DNA of 15,734 nt from Pseudomonadota bacterium (GCA_021798375.1 JAJZHU010000016.1:1-15734), one strand, 5' to 3'. Positions 1 to 7,103 are shown, counted from the first letter of the stretch. Made by a program: numbers and translations. Notes: generated from the sequence alone by a model not told the origin.

Positions 1-1
1 T

Positions 2-403
2 CGCAGCTCGATGATGTTGCACGCCTCGGAGGCATTTAAAACCATTAGTCGCGGCGCCTATACGCGCCTTTCAACGCAGCCGGACAAAGACAGCGAAATC
101 CTGATCGGCATCGAGGCGGATGGCGGCTCGAAGATCGCCTCGGATATGTCGAAGGGGACCAGGTTTCAGCTCTATCTGGCGCTACGGGTGGCGGGCTATC
201 ATGAATTCGCGCGGACCCGCCGGCCGGTGCCGTTCATCGCCGACGACATCATGGAGACCTTTGACGACTTCCGCGCCGAGGAAGCTTTCCGGCTATTCGC
301 GGCAATGGCGCAAACCGGCCAGGTGATTTACCTCACGCATCATTCGCATCTTTGCGAAATCGCGCAGCGGGTCTGTCCCGGCGTGCGGGTGCACGAACTA
401 TAA
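2..403 (+). CDS. YhaN/SbcC-type AAA ATPase, C-terminal end (5' partial)
   Basis: This is the last 133 or so residues of a large ABC/SMC-type ATPase. The reading frame is open to the left edge, so the ATG at 11 is not a credible start. In order, the sequence shows an ABC-signature-like SKGTRFQLYLALR stretch, a Walker B strand followed by a D-loop (VPFIADDIMETFDD) and an H-loop (IYLTHH). This order and the short tail fit the C-terminal half of the nucleotide-binding domain of YhaN-like DNA-repair ATPases, which resemble SbcC/Rad50 and usually work with an SbcD-like nuclease (YhaO). Neither the Walker A region nor a nuclease gene lies in the window, so the partner is inferred. A general AAA_23/RecF-type ATPase is the alternative. 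The gene converges on the WGR gene, with only 23 bases between their stop codons. Confidence 0.75.
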   Translation, partial: RSSMMLHASEAFKTISRGAYTRLSTQPDKDSEILIGIEADGGSKIASDMSKGTRFQLYLALRVAGYHEFARTRRPVPFIADDIMETFDDFRAEEAFRLFAAMAQTGQVIYLTHHSHLCEIAQRVCPGVRVHEL

Positions 404-426
404 CGGGCAATTGGCTGGGCGTCTCG

Positions 427-681
427 TTACGTGGTTCGGTCCTTATAGCCGCGGCGGCGTTTGGTGCGCAGCAGAACGGCCAAGGCATTGATGGCAGCGC
501 CTGGGTCGGGATGTGAGTCGAGCCGCCGGCGTCCTTCGGTGCCGATGCGACCCCACTGGCGGACCAGCAGGGCGCGGCCGAACAGGTCGGGCCACACCTC
601 CATGCGATAGAAACGCCATTCGTTTCGTTCGGCGCGATTGCATACTCTGGTGAATGACTGTTGTGCGCCCAACGTGGACAT
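427..681 (-). CDS. WGR domain protein
   Basis: The product is a small protein of about 84 residues consisting almost only of a WGR domain. The core runs WRFYRMEVWPDLFGRALLVRQ then WGRIGTEGRR, followed by a helical tail rich in Lys/Arg (LLRTKRRRGYK). WGR domains occur in PARPs, where they contact DNA and other PARP domains, and as stand-alone small proteins in alphaproteobacteria; the role of the stand-alone forms is not established, though nucleic-acid binding is plausible. The start is uncertain: ATG at 679-681 fits the usual length but has no clear Shine-Dalgarno, while a GTG at 745-747 preceded by GGATGAG would add 22 unrelated residues. The gene lies on the same strand as, and 111 bp downstream of, the secreted protein at 793-1338. 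Confidence 0.75.
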   Translation of the reverse strand: MSTLGAQQSFTRVCNRAERNEWRFYRMEVWPDLFGRALLVRQWGRIGTEGRRRLDSHPDPGAAINALAVLLRTKRRRGYKDRTT

Positions 682-792
682 CCAGATACCGTGTTCGATA
701 CCCCGACAGCGGACATATTGAACCCACCCGCTCGTATGGACGATCACTCATCCGTTTGATGACTGTCAATGTCAGGGGGAGGAACTACTCTG

Positions 793-1338
793 CTAAGGAT
801 TATCGCAGAAGGCTTGCCATGCTCCCCGATGCTCATAGCTATGGGTGGCTGCATTCCAATCCATCGATAACCCATCATAATCCCCCTCTACCCCATCACC
901 AATTACACGTATGTCGATATGACGCGGGAAATTATTGTGCCAATCCCGCAAAAAAACGCGCGTTTTGCCGAATCCCAGAGTCGGAAATGGGTCGCTAAGG
1001 CGCCCAAGCTGGCGGCCAGACGGATCGATGATCCGGGAACAAGGGTCTTGGGAAATATGTAAACCATCCGCTGAAACATGATGAATGGTGGGATCATCAA
1101 GTGCCTTATAATCTACCAAATCATAACGAATGCTCGCCACCCACCAGACCAGCCCACCATTGGGGGCATAAAGCGGACACAGCTGAACCGCGTGCGGATA
1201 TTTTAGCCAACCGGTCAGCACTTCTGGAACCAGAAACCGGTTGGATTGATTCACATCACGGCATAATTTGGCATCGAGTTCCGTGGCCGATGCCGAGCTG
1301 ATGAAAATAAAACACAGCGCAAAAATATATTTCGTCAT
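793..1338 (-). CDS. Secreted cysteine-rich protein, candidate immunity protein to the adjacent amidase
   Basis: The 181-residue product begins with a clear signal peptide (MTKYIFALCFIFISSASA, probable cleavage before TELDA) and carries four cysteines in the mature part (in LCRDV, QLCPL, DPCSR and AFCDN), which suits a disulfide-bonded periplasmic protein. Its ATG overlaps the TGA of the upstream amidase gene as ATGA, so the two are almost certainly translationally coupled. I do not recognise the family from sequence. Tsi1/Tai1 immunity proteins of Tae1 amidases are periplasmic, signal-peptide proteins encoded directly next to the effector, so position, export signal and coupling together suggest the immunity role. 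That role is inference, not a motif match. The start at 1338 is preferred because it places the signal peptide at the N terminus; a longer reading frame to 1383 would bury it. Confidence 0.7.
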   Translation of the reverse strand: MTKYIFALCFIFISSASATELDAKLCRDVNQSNRFLVPEVLTGWLKYPHAVQLCPLYAPNGGLVWWVASIRYDLVDYKALDDPTIHHVSADGLHISQDPCSRIIDPSGRQLGRLSDPFPTLGFGKTRVFLRDWHNNFPRHIDIRVIGDGVEGDYDGLSMDWNAATHSYEHRGAWQAFCDNP

Positions 1339-1793
1339 TGTTTGACCCAATATTGTATTTTTTTTGCAACATGTGGCGACCAAGCGTCAGCGACGGTATA
1401 TTGGCCTGTGCTCCTCGCCGGTGCCCAATGGGCGGCAAGGCTTGCGCCACCAAATACTTGCGGCGATAAAGGATGGCCTGACGGCACAGACGCAGGTAGC
1501 TTTTTTTGTCCTACCACCATGACATGACCCGAATGGCCCGGGCGGGTATCCGCCAATCCCGCGACCACGATCTTGCTGGCTGCTGATTGGCTTACAGCCT
1601 CCTTCTCGGTCACTTGCACCCAGCCACTATCCTTTTTCTGCACAAAGGCCATGAAACTGTTGGCGTCGGTGAAGTTTCTGTTGGGAATCCCCATGTCAGT
1701 CAGAAAGTTATGAAGATAACCGCTGCAATTGGTTGAAAAATCTTTATACGCTGCTTTGGTCGCCGCATCAAATTTAGCTCGGAACGCAGCCAT
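1335..1793 (-). CDS. Tae1/Tse1-like peptidoglycan amidase (type VI secretion effector family)
   Basis: The 152-residue protein has the NlpC/P60-like cysteine peptidase pattern of Tae1 amidases, which cut the D-Glu to meso-DAP bond in the peptide stems of peptidoglycan. The catalytic cysteine is in TNCSGYLHNF (Cys23) and the catalytic histidine in SGHVMVVG (His90). Spacing and surroundings closely follow Pseudomonas aeruginosa Tse1 as I remember it: Cys30 in DNCSGF with a following ELGVP, His91 in YGHVAVV, then a C-terminal aromatic segment; here MGIP follows the cysteine and KIQYWV ends the protein. There is no signal peptide, as expected for an effector injected by another machine. An in-frame TAA lies 18 codons upstream with no other start between, so ATG at 1793 is the only start, although its ribosome site is weak. 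No type VI structural gene is in the window. Confidence is high for the fold, moderate for delivery by type VI secretion. Confidence 0.8.
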   Translation of the reverse strand: MAAFRAKFDAATKAAYKDFSTNCSGYLHNFLTDMGIPNRNFTDANSFMAFVQKKDSGWVQVTEKEAVSQSAASKIVVAGLADTRPGHSGHVMVVGQKKLPASVPSGHPLSPQVFGGASLAAHWAPARSTGQYTVADAWSPHVAKKIQYWVKQ

Positions 1794-1894
1794 GCTCTGA
1801 TCGTTTGTGGCACCTGGGCCAGAACGTGCTCTAGCTTTTTGTTTTTACGCATGATTCACGCCTACGTGTTATTCAACCTGCGGCGATCATGCTC

Positions 1895-2056
1895 TAAGTC
1901 GAACATCGCCTTGTCACGTAGCCGACGTTCACGATCAAGCCGGAACCTTATGGCTCAAACCTGTTGCGGTTTCAGCGCCCGCTTCGCGCCAACCACGCGC
2001 CCGGCGTTCCATGGATGCCGACCTTTGGCCACCGGATCGTACGCAGAGTATCCCAT
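1895..2056 (-). pseudogene. Tyrosine recombinase/phage integrase remnant
   Basis: Reading leftward from an ATG at 2054-2056, preceded by a strong AGGAGG site, the frame gives MGYSAYDPVAKG, then GRVVGAKRALKPQQV and a TGA at 1955-1957. Directly after the stop the same frame continues AIRFRLDRERRLRDKAMFDL. This matches the N terminus of a family of tyrosine recombinases common in alphaproteobacteria, in which a Trp occupies the stop position (QIWAIRFWLD...RLRDRAMFDLAIDSKLRG). The TGA is therefore most simply a TGG-to-TGA change. Resemblance ends at about 1895, about 100 bp before the amidase gene, and the catalytic domain is missing. The family match is from memory. The gene is dead by both a nonsense codon and truncation. 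Confidence 0.7.
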
Positions 2057-2388
2057 TTGTTTTCTCCTCCTGCCACCATTGGCGGGCAGGATTTTATCTC
2101 GCATTTACTGCAATGCGGCGTAGCGAGTAACCCATACGAACAGCGGCCCTCTGGCGTTGCGAATTGCGGAAGGAATAACCGGCGTGGTCGGGACCCGCCG
2201 AAGTGTCCGACGACTGCTTCCGAACCTGACCGGCCCGAAAGCAGACCAGCCGCTCCCGGCCCCTCCCGGCCTCAGCCCTCTTGTTAAATTAAAGCCCGAC
2301 CAGAACGGAGGCGTCGCAGGTCCATGTCCGACAGCAGGCACCCTTGCGATGTGTGCCACGTACGTGCTTCCCCAATCATTTCCTCGCA
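2057..2388. other. Gene-free stretch upstream of the integrase remnant
   Basis: No convincing coding region is present. Open frames on both strands have compositions rich in Arg and Pro with no recognisable motif. Near 2070-2092 a partial inverted repeat (CCTGCC and GGCAGG arms) overlaps the ribosome site of the integrase remnant. The rest may be former 5' sequence of the mobile element. Confidence 0.5.
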
Positions 2389-3114
2389 TCAATGACGGGT
2401 TAGCGGTTGTAAATCACGATCGGTCTCCAATGCGAGTGCCACGGACCATAGGGGCGTCTTAGAAAAAAACTCCTTGCGGCCAAGCCCCTTGCCAGTTCTG
2501 TGTTCATTCAAAAGACCCAACCAACACAACGGCCGCAGGACATGAATGTGGAATGCCGCCGCGAGCCGGTAGTCGCGACCCCAGATATTCTCCTCGCGGG
2601 TGCCCAACAACAACGAGCACAAGCGCCCCTCGGTAACGATATTTTGCGCTTCGACGTTGATGACATTGAGGAAGATGCTCCAGTTTCCCACGGGCGTGCC
2701 GGCAAAGCGGGCGTATTTGCTGTGGTCGAGGACATAGAGCAAAGTGCCGGCCAGCAGCGTCCAAAGCTCAGCCGGTTTGGCGCTCAATTTTCTGGCCAAT
2801 ACGGTGAGTTGCATCGCGCCCTTGAAATGCCGCACCAGCTTTGCTGCGAGCAGCGCGTCGTGCAAAACCATCAGCGGCAGAAAATCGGCTTCATTCAGCA
2901 CTTTGTTGACGGCATATAGGTCTTCCGCCGTGTAATTGGGCCAGGCAAATGCCTCGGCTGCCCATTGCACGAAATATCGCTTGAGTGCTTTGGAAGGCGT
3001 CAGGCCAATCGGTCCGTTGGTCTCGATATACCCGATGGTGAGCAGGGTCGCCTTGAGCAATGGGGCGTGTGCCAGCGCCGGTTCGTCATCGGAAATGGGC
3101 TTGAACGGGATCAT
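2389..3114 (-). CDS. Conserved protein of unknown function
   Basis: The product is a soluble protein of 241 residues with no signal peptide or membrane segment. It looks like a real gene: it has a normal amino acid composition, good length and an in-frame TAG shortly upstream of the ATG. I have an impression of related alphaproteobacterial hypothetical proteins sharing the N-terminal stretch LLKATLLTIGYIE followed by GLTPSKALKRYFVQWAAEAF, but cannot name a domain family. The middle is helical and Leu/Ala-rich (DALLAAKLVRHFKGAMQLTVLARKL), and the C terminus is basic. There is no clear Shine-Dalgarno before the ATG. It is divergent from the DUF2786 gene, with 86 bp shared between them, so the two may share a control region. 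Function is not assigned. Confidence 0.7.
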   Translation of the reverse strand: MIPFKPISDDEPALAHAPLLKATLLTIGYIETNGPIGLTPSKALKRYFVQWAAEAFAWPNYTAEDLYAVNKVLNEADFLPLMVLHDALLAAKLVRHFKGAMQLTVLARKLSAKPAELWTLLAGTLLYVLDHSKYARFAGTPVGNWSIFLNVINVEAQNIVTEGRLCSLLLGTREENIWGRDYRLAAAFHIHVLRPLCWLGLLNEHRTGKGLGRKEFFSKTPLWSVALALETDRDLQPLTRH

Positions 3115-3200
3115 GGAAGAAGTGTGATCGATTTGCGCTGATATGCCAATCTATCGTGAGTGGCGACGATGTGGCAGTTTCGCCGGCACCATGATTATTT

Positions 3201-3980
3201 ATGCACCCGGAAACAACAGCGCCAATGGACTCTCCACTCCCCGAACGCCCTGATCTCAACAAACTGAAGGCCCGCATCCAGGGGTTGCGCGCGAAAACGG
3301 TCGAGAATGGATGCACCGAACACGAAGCCGTCGCGGCGGCGGCCAAAGTGGCGGCGTTGCTGGATCAATATGACCTGTCGCTGACCGACGTCGAAATTCG
3401 CCAGGACACGTGCGAACGCGCCGAATATGACACCTGGCGCAAAAATGGCATTCCCTTGGATGGCTGCGTCGCCGCCATCGCTGATTTCGCCGATTGCCGC
3501 ATTTGGCACGAAAAGAACCAGTTCGACGAACGCCGCTATATTTTCTTCGGTCGCCAGGCAGATGTGGCCGTCGCGCATTATCTGTGCGATTTGATCGACC
3601 GGTCCATGCTGATCGAGGTGGCGCGGTTTAAATGCACGCCAGGGTATCTGGGTTACCGGCCGGCCGAGCGCAAAACCGCCAGCAACTCGTTCCTGCACGG
3701 GATGGCGGCCTCGATCGCCGCCAAACTCCGGGAGATGAAGGCGCAACGGGACGAAGCGCATCGTGCGACCGGCCGCGATTTGGTGCTGGTCAAGGCGGCA
3801 CTCGTCGATGAAGAATTGGCCAAGCTGGGGATGTCTTTCACCACCCGCCGTCAGGCGCCGCGCACGATCGCCAAGCACGCCTTTTATTCGGGGCACGCGG
3901 CAGGCAGGAAGATTGTTATCAACCCCGGGATTGGAGCGGGGGGCAGCGATCGCCGTGTCGAGCGGCCAGGCGGCCGATGA
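3201..3980 (+). CDS. DUF2786 domain protein
   Basis: The 259-residue product has an N-terminal DUF2786 segment at about residues 20-66: a helix with KLKARIQGLRAKT, then the characteristic TEHEAVAAAAKVAALLDQYDLS motif. A larger C-terminal domain follows (YIFFGRQADVAVAHYLCDLIDR, then a repeat-like SFLHGMAASIAAKLREM and a final FYSGHAAGRK), which matches the layout of DUF2786/DUF7168 proteins found in phages, plasmids and many proteobacterial genomes. No function is established. Two in-frame starts are possible, ATG at 3201 and ATG at 3225; neither has a strong ribosome site and the longer is kept. The last 15 residues (GIGAGGSDRRVERPGGR region) look like a low-complexity tail. It is divergent to the gene ending at 3114. 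Confidence 0.8.
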   Translation: MHPETTAPMDSPLPERPDLNKLKARIQGLRAKTVENGCTEHEAVAAAAKVAALLDQYDLSLTDVEIRQDTCERAEYDTWRKNGIPLDGCVAAIADFADCRIWHEKNQFDERRYIFFGRQADVAVAHYLCDLIDRSMLIEVARFKCTPGYLGYRPAERKTASNSFLHGMAASIAAKLREMKAQRDEAHRATGRDLVLVKAALVDEELAKLGMSFTTRRQAPRTIAKHAFYSGHAAGRKIVINPGIGAGGSDRRVERPGGR

Positions 3981-4131
3981 GGAGCAACGGAACCTGCTCG
4001 GGCATTCCACGACGCAGCGTGGCGTTGGGAAGCGGGCCCCGTTGTTCCGTCGCTGTTGTGACGGCGTATATCCAACGACCCGCATTGGGGATTGGGCGGC
4101 ACAGACGATATAAGTTCTCGCGAATAATCCT

Positions 4132-4359
4132 TCACTGGTCAAAGCGCGATCGCGTGGCTTCGGGCAACCACGCCTTGATGCTATCCAACAACTTTTTTTG
4201 GACATCAAAGCCGATATTGCCTTGCACGGACCGCACTCGCCACGCCACCGGAACGGGCGTTTGCGCAGAGATCATCAAAACTTCGCGCCGCGATTTGTGA
4301 TAGAAAGGATGGCGACGCCCAAAATCGGCATCAATCACCGCAATCAACTCTGGCGACAT
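4132..4359 (-). CDS. Small hypothetical protein, doubtful
   Basis: The frame encodes 75 residues from ATG 4357-4359 (MSPELIAVIDADFGRRH...WLPEATRSRFDQ). A GG-rich stretch (GGTGG) sits about five bases upstream and could serve as a ribosome site; TTG at 4375 or GTG at 4363 are alternative starts. The composition is more protein-like than that of other frames here, with a balanced mix of hydrophobic and charged residues, but I see no family motif. It lies alone between the DUF2786 gene and a resolvase remnant, in a region that looks decayed. It may be a fragment of a former gene. Confidence 0.35.
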   Translation of the reverse strand: MSPELIAVIDADFGRRHPFYHKSRREVLMISAQTPVPVAWRVRSVQGNIGFDVQKKLLDSIKAWLPEATRSRFDQ

Positions 4360-4541
4360 TTCCACCAGAATCCCCAAAATTCATGGAGAATCCTTGAATT
4401 ATACACAAGATTCAATAAAATCATGAGAAATTGACGGGGCAAGGTTGTGGACAGAGCCCGTCATGCCGTCCGAAAATTAGTTTGACGCTGTTTTGGACAC
4501 AACCCAAATTCTGGACATGCTTTTTGGAAAAAACGCTGCCC

Positions 4542-4622
4542 ATGCCTCGCACCTTTGCCTATGTCAGCGTTTCGACAATCAGCCAGACCATCATGAGGAT
4601 CAGGGATCCTGCTCCCGTTTGA
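4542..4622 (+). pseudogene. Serine recombinase (resolvase/invertase) N-terminal remnant
   Basis: From ATG 4542 the frame reads MPRTFAYVSVSTISQT and then loses all resemblance, ending at a TGA at 4620. The opening is the hallmark of the resolvase/invertase N terminus, normally (M)xxxFAYVRVSTxxQTxxNQ, which includes the catalytic serine (the Ser of RVST). Here the Arg preceding the catalytic segment is replaced by Ser (VSVST). Only about 16 codons remain recognisable, so most of the catalytic domain and the DNA-binding helix-turn-helix are missing. It is evidence of a former Tn3-type or pin-type mobile element, not a working gene. Confidence 0.55.
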
Positions 4623-4709
4623 TGACCCGGACTCCGATGGCGTCCCGCAGCTTATCATGTTCCTACCGTGTTCATGGGTTCCGGACACCTGCGCACTATT
4701 TTTGTCGCT

Positions 4710-4729
4710 ACCCCCAAATCTATGGGGGT
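4710..4729. repeat. Inverted repeat, 7-bp arms
   Basis: ACCCCCA and TGGGGGT form a perfect 7-bp stem around the six-base loop AATCTA. There is no T-run on either strand, so a terminator is unlikely. It may be a terminal or internal structure of the decayed mobile element beside it. Confidence 0.6.
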
Positions 4730-4770
4730 CTTGCAATGATCAAGGCGGAGGTGTTCGCGGGGACGCGCTC

Positions 4771-4801
4771 AAAAAAAGAGGCCGCCCAAGGCGACCTCTT
4801 T
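4771..4801 (-). terminator. Intrinsic terminator of the ton cluster
   Basis: Read on the minus strand, AAAGAGGTCGCC and GGCGGCCTCTTT pair over 12 positions, with one G-U wobble, around a short TTGG loop region, followed directly by a T-run (positions 4777 down to 4771). It lies 25 bp beyond the stop of the TPR gene, the last gene of the cluster, and is a textbook rho-independent terminator. Confidence 0.9.
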
Positions 4802-4826
4802 GGTAGCAAAAGCGGGGTTGAAACCC

Positions 4827-6059
4827 TCAGCTTTTCACGCTCAGATGCAGCACCCACAAATGGGCCAGCGCGGAAAAGCCATCCTCGCCTTCGACGCTGT
4901 TGAACATCGCAATTGCATCGGCCTTGCGGCCGGCGACAACGTAGGATTCAGCCAAACGCAGTCTGGCGAGCTGCGTGCGCTTCACGCCCTTGGCCAAACC
5001 TTTTTCTTGTAGTGCGATGCCTTCATCGACCTGGCCGAGGCCGACCAGGTTGTAACCGACGTTGACAGCTTGATCGGCGTTGCTGGCGGCAAAGCCGACA
5101 TCGGATTTTTCGCGTGCGGTATCATCCGCGATGGTCTTCAGGATCAGTTTATGCAGACGGTCCTGGCGGGCCACGTCGGCGGCGCTGCCGGTGCCCAGCA
5201 AGCCTGCTTTCGTGGCTTGATCGAATAATTGTTCCGCCTCGCCCGAGTGACCGCCTTGCAGCGCCACCTGGATGGCTTCCATATAGCTGGAGGTGTCCGT
5301 GAGCGTGCCGGTGGCCAAGCGCAGCAAGTATGAATCATATTCCAAAAGATTGCCGTTGAAGCTTGGCGATCCGATGACATTATTGATCAGCGTGCCCCAA
5401 TATTCCGGCTTGGGGTAATAGATAACGGCCTGCTCCAGCGCTGCCGAAATGGCGGCATTGTCTTTCAGATTGATCGCCGACGAATAAAGCAGGTTGAAAT
5501 CATTCTCGCTGGGGGTTTTGCCCGCACGGATCTGAGCCTTGATCGCGGCGTCTTCCAACCGCATGGCGCCGGCGAAATCATTGGACAGATAATGTGCCTC
5601 GATCTGTATCTGCTTCATTTGGGCATCGCTGCCGCCCTTTTTGAAGTAGCGATCGGCCCAGGTGGCGGCCTGACCGTAATCCTTCAACTGGAAGGCAAAC
5701 CCGGCGTTGGCCTGGGTCATCTGCAATGCCGTGGCGGCATCAACGCGACCGGAATCGATCACAGCGCTGTAGGCCGCAATGGCGGTGGCGTAATCGCCGG
5801 TCTGAGAGGCGATCGTGCCCTTCATCTGTTCGATGACGTATTTTTCGAAGTCGTTGTTGCCGGGCAGTGCTGCCGCCGCGGCGAGTGCTCGACTGGCCGC
5901 CGCATATTGGCCTTTTTTGAAAGCCTCTTGCGCCGCATTATAGGCTTTGCCAAATGCGGGCGAGACGGTGTCCGCCGCCATTGCGGGGGCGGCCGCGGCG
6001 AGAAAAAGAGACATGCCCGCCCCAAACAGGCTCAGGCGAAATTTACGCGAACGGATCAT
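4827..6059 (-). CDS. Secreted TPR protein of the TonB cluster
   Basis: The 410-residue product starts with a signal peptide (MIRSRKFRLSLFGAGMSLFL, then AAAAPAMA, probable cleavage before ADTV). The rest is made of helix-turn-helix repeats of TPR type: FGKAYNAAQEAFKKGQYAAASRAL, GDYATAIAAYSAVID, LKDYGQAATWADRYFKKG and a C-terminal LARLRLAESYVVAGRKADAI block. It probably sits in the periplasm as a protein-interaction scaffold. It follows exbD2 by 127 bp on the same strand and ends the transcription unit. TPR proteins are often encoded beside ExbB-ExbD-TonB sets in alpha- and gammaproteobacteria, so a role in the energised transport system is likely but its partner is unknown. The start at 6059 puts the signal peptide first; a longer frame to 6125 begins at TTG and adds 22 unlikely residues. 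The ribosome site is weak. Confidence 0.85.
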   Translation of the reverse strand: MIRSRKFRLSLFGAGMSLFLAAAAPAMAADTVSPAFGKAYNAAQEAFKKGQYAAASRALAAAAALPGNNDFEKYVIEQMKGTIASQTGDYATAIAAYSAVIDSGRVDAATALQMTQANAGFAFQLKDYGQAATWADRYFKKGGSDAQMKQIQIEAHYLSNDFAGAMRLEDAAIKAQIRAGKTPSENDFNLLYSSAINLKDNAAISAALEQAVIYYPKPEYWGTLINNVIGSPSFNGNLLEYDSYLLRLATGTLTDTSSYMEAIQVALQGGHSGEAEQLFDQATKAGLLGTGSAADVARQDRLHKLILKTIADDTAREKSDVGFAASNADQAVNVGYNLVGLGQVDEGIALQEKGLAKGVKRTQLARLRLAESYVVAGRKADAIAMFNSVEGEDGFSALAHLWVLHLSVKS

Positions 6060-6186
6060 CGGAGGAACATCCCGGGAAGTATGTGGCACGTGAAAGACGA
6101 ATAAGGTGCGGCAAAGCGGCCGCAAAGCCTATCGGGGGCAACAAATCGCGCCCAAATCCCCATCAGGGGGAATTGAGCGCGAGCCA

Positions 6187-6615
6187 TTAGTTGCCGCCAA
6201 CATATTGTTCGTTGCCCACCACACCGATCTTGGTAAGACCAAGGCGTTGGGCATCGGCCAGAATTTCGGCGACATAGCGATATTTCACCAACTTGTTCGG
6301 AAGCAGCCGGATTTCCGGCTGTACCGGCTTGTCGGCTGCTTCTTGCATCATTTGATCCATCTGGTCGCGATCGGCGACCTGAACACCGTTCCAATACAGA
6401 GTGCCGTCGAAATCAAGCTGAAGATTGGCGATCTCCGGTTGGGTGGTCGGCGGTGTGCTGTGCAGCGGCATATCGATTTTCACCGCGTGCGTCTGCACTG
6501 GGATGGTGATGATCAACATGATCAGCAACACCAACATCACGTCGATCAGCGGTGTGGTGTTCATCTCCACCATCACTTCGTTCTCGCCGCCGCTACTTCC
6601 GACATTCATACTCAT
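6187..6615 (-). CDS. exbD: ExbD-like proton-channel subunit, second copy
   Basis: The 142-residue protein has a short cytoplasmic N terminus, one membrane helix (PLIDVMLVLLIMLIITIPV) and a periplasmic domain. Asp25 in the helix is the proton-carrying aspartate of ExbD/TolR. ExbD forms the channel core with ExbB and passes proton-motive force to TonB. The start at 6613-6615 has a strong GGGGAG site and gives the same MSM...TTPL(V/I)DVMLVLL opening as the first copy; the longer open frame to 6738 runs into the upstream gene. The periplasmic part differs clearly from the neighbouring paralogue (for example QMDQMMQEAADKPVQPEIRL), so the two are old duplicates rather than a recent copy. A hairpin fills the 59-bp gap to exbD1. 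Confidence 0.93.
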   Translation of the reverse strand: MSMNVGSSGGENEVMVEMNTTPLIDVMLVLLIMLIITIPVQTHAVKIDMPLHSTPPTTQPEIANLQLDFDGTLYWNGVQVADRDQMDQMMQEAADKPVQPEIRLLPNKLVKYRYVAEILADAQRLGLTKIGVVGNEQYVGGN

Positions 6616-6636
6616 CGGTCTTACTCCCCGAAGAAG

Positions 6637-6659
6637 GGCGCCGGGGATAAACCGGCGCC
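6637..6659 (-). other. Intercistronic hairpin between the two exbD genes
   Basis: GGCGCCGG and CCGGCGCC form a perfect 8-bp GC stem with a seven-base loop, about 21 bp upstream of the exbD2 start codon. It has no T-run, so it should not terminate efficiently. It could protect or mark an RNA-processing point and set the relative amounts of the two ExbD proteins; that role is inference. Confidence 0.65.
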
Positions 6660-6674
6660 GCCTCTGTTCTTTGA

Positions 6675-7103
6675 CTAGCCACCACGTGGCGGCGGTTGCG
6701 TGATGAATGCCACCTTGGCGATGCCATTGAGCTGGCAATCATACATCACGCGGCCGATCGCTTCATAACGGCCATTTTCATCGCCACGAATGTGGATCTC
6801 AGGTTGCGGCTTTTTCGTCGCGATTGCCCGCAGGTGCTGAAGAAGGTCGTTGTTGTCCTTCATCTGCTCCTGGTTCCACCAAACCGTACCATCCTCGGTA
6901 ACCGCGAGCATGATATTGATCGGCTTGGTGATTTCCACCTGATTTCGTTCGTTTGGCAACTTGACCGGGACCGTGTGAGTGACGACCGGGATGGTGATCA
7001 AGAAGATGATCAGCAACACCAACATCACGTCCACAAGCGGCGTGGTGTTAATGGCCGACACCACCTCGTCCTCGTCCTCTGAAGGACCGACACTCATTGA
7101 CAT
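6675..7103 (-). CDS. exbD: ExbD proton-channel subunit, first copy
   Basis: The product has 142 residues: an acidic N terminus (PSEDEDEVV), the membrane helix PLVDVMLVLLIIFLITIPVV with the essential Asp25, and a periplasmic domain of about 95 residues ending in a Pro/Gly tail (PPPRGG). It is only three bases downstream of exbB, so the ribosome site (GGCGGG) lies in the end of that gene and the two are surely co-translated. ExbD with ExbB makes the inner-membrane motor that energises TonB. The periplasmic region contains MLAVTEDGTVWWN and EIHIRGDENGRYEAIGRVM, in line with the ExbD/TolR fold. TolR is the main alternative, but the tonB gene in the same cluster decides for ExbD. Confidence 0.94.
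   Translation of the reverse strand: MSMSVGPSEDEDEVVSAINTTPLVDVMLVLLIIFLITIPVVTHTVPVKLPNERNQVEITKPINIMLAVTEDGTVWWNQEQMKDNNDLLQHLRAIATKKPQPEIHIRGDENGRYEAIGRVMYDCQLNGIAKVAFITQPPPRGG

Larger units (their letters stand above)
4360..4770. other. Decayed intergenic region with a resolvase scar and one hairpin
   Basis: Apart from the truncated resolvase start at 4542 and the inverted repeat at 4710-4729, I see no gene. Two similar boxes, TTTTGGACA at about 4491 and TTCTGGACA at about 4509, stand upstream of the resolvase start and could be leftovers of its res or promoter region. Confidence 0.4.

Noticed and set aside
1839..2123. 94-codon plus-strand frame
   Set aside because: Antisense to the recombinase remnant; Ser/Arg-rich without motif.
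3195..4208. 337-codon frame on the minus strand opposite the DUF2786 gene
   Set aside because: The plus strand carries a recognisable DUF2786 motif; the minus frame shows no motif and is a GC-rich shadow.
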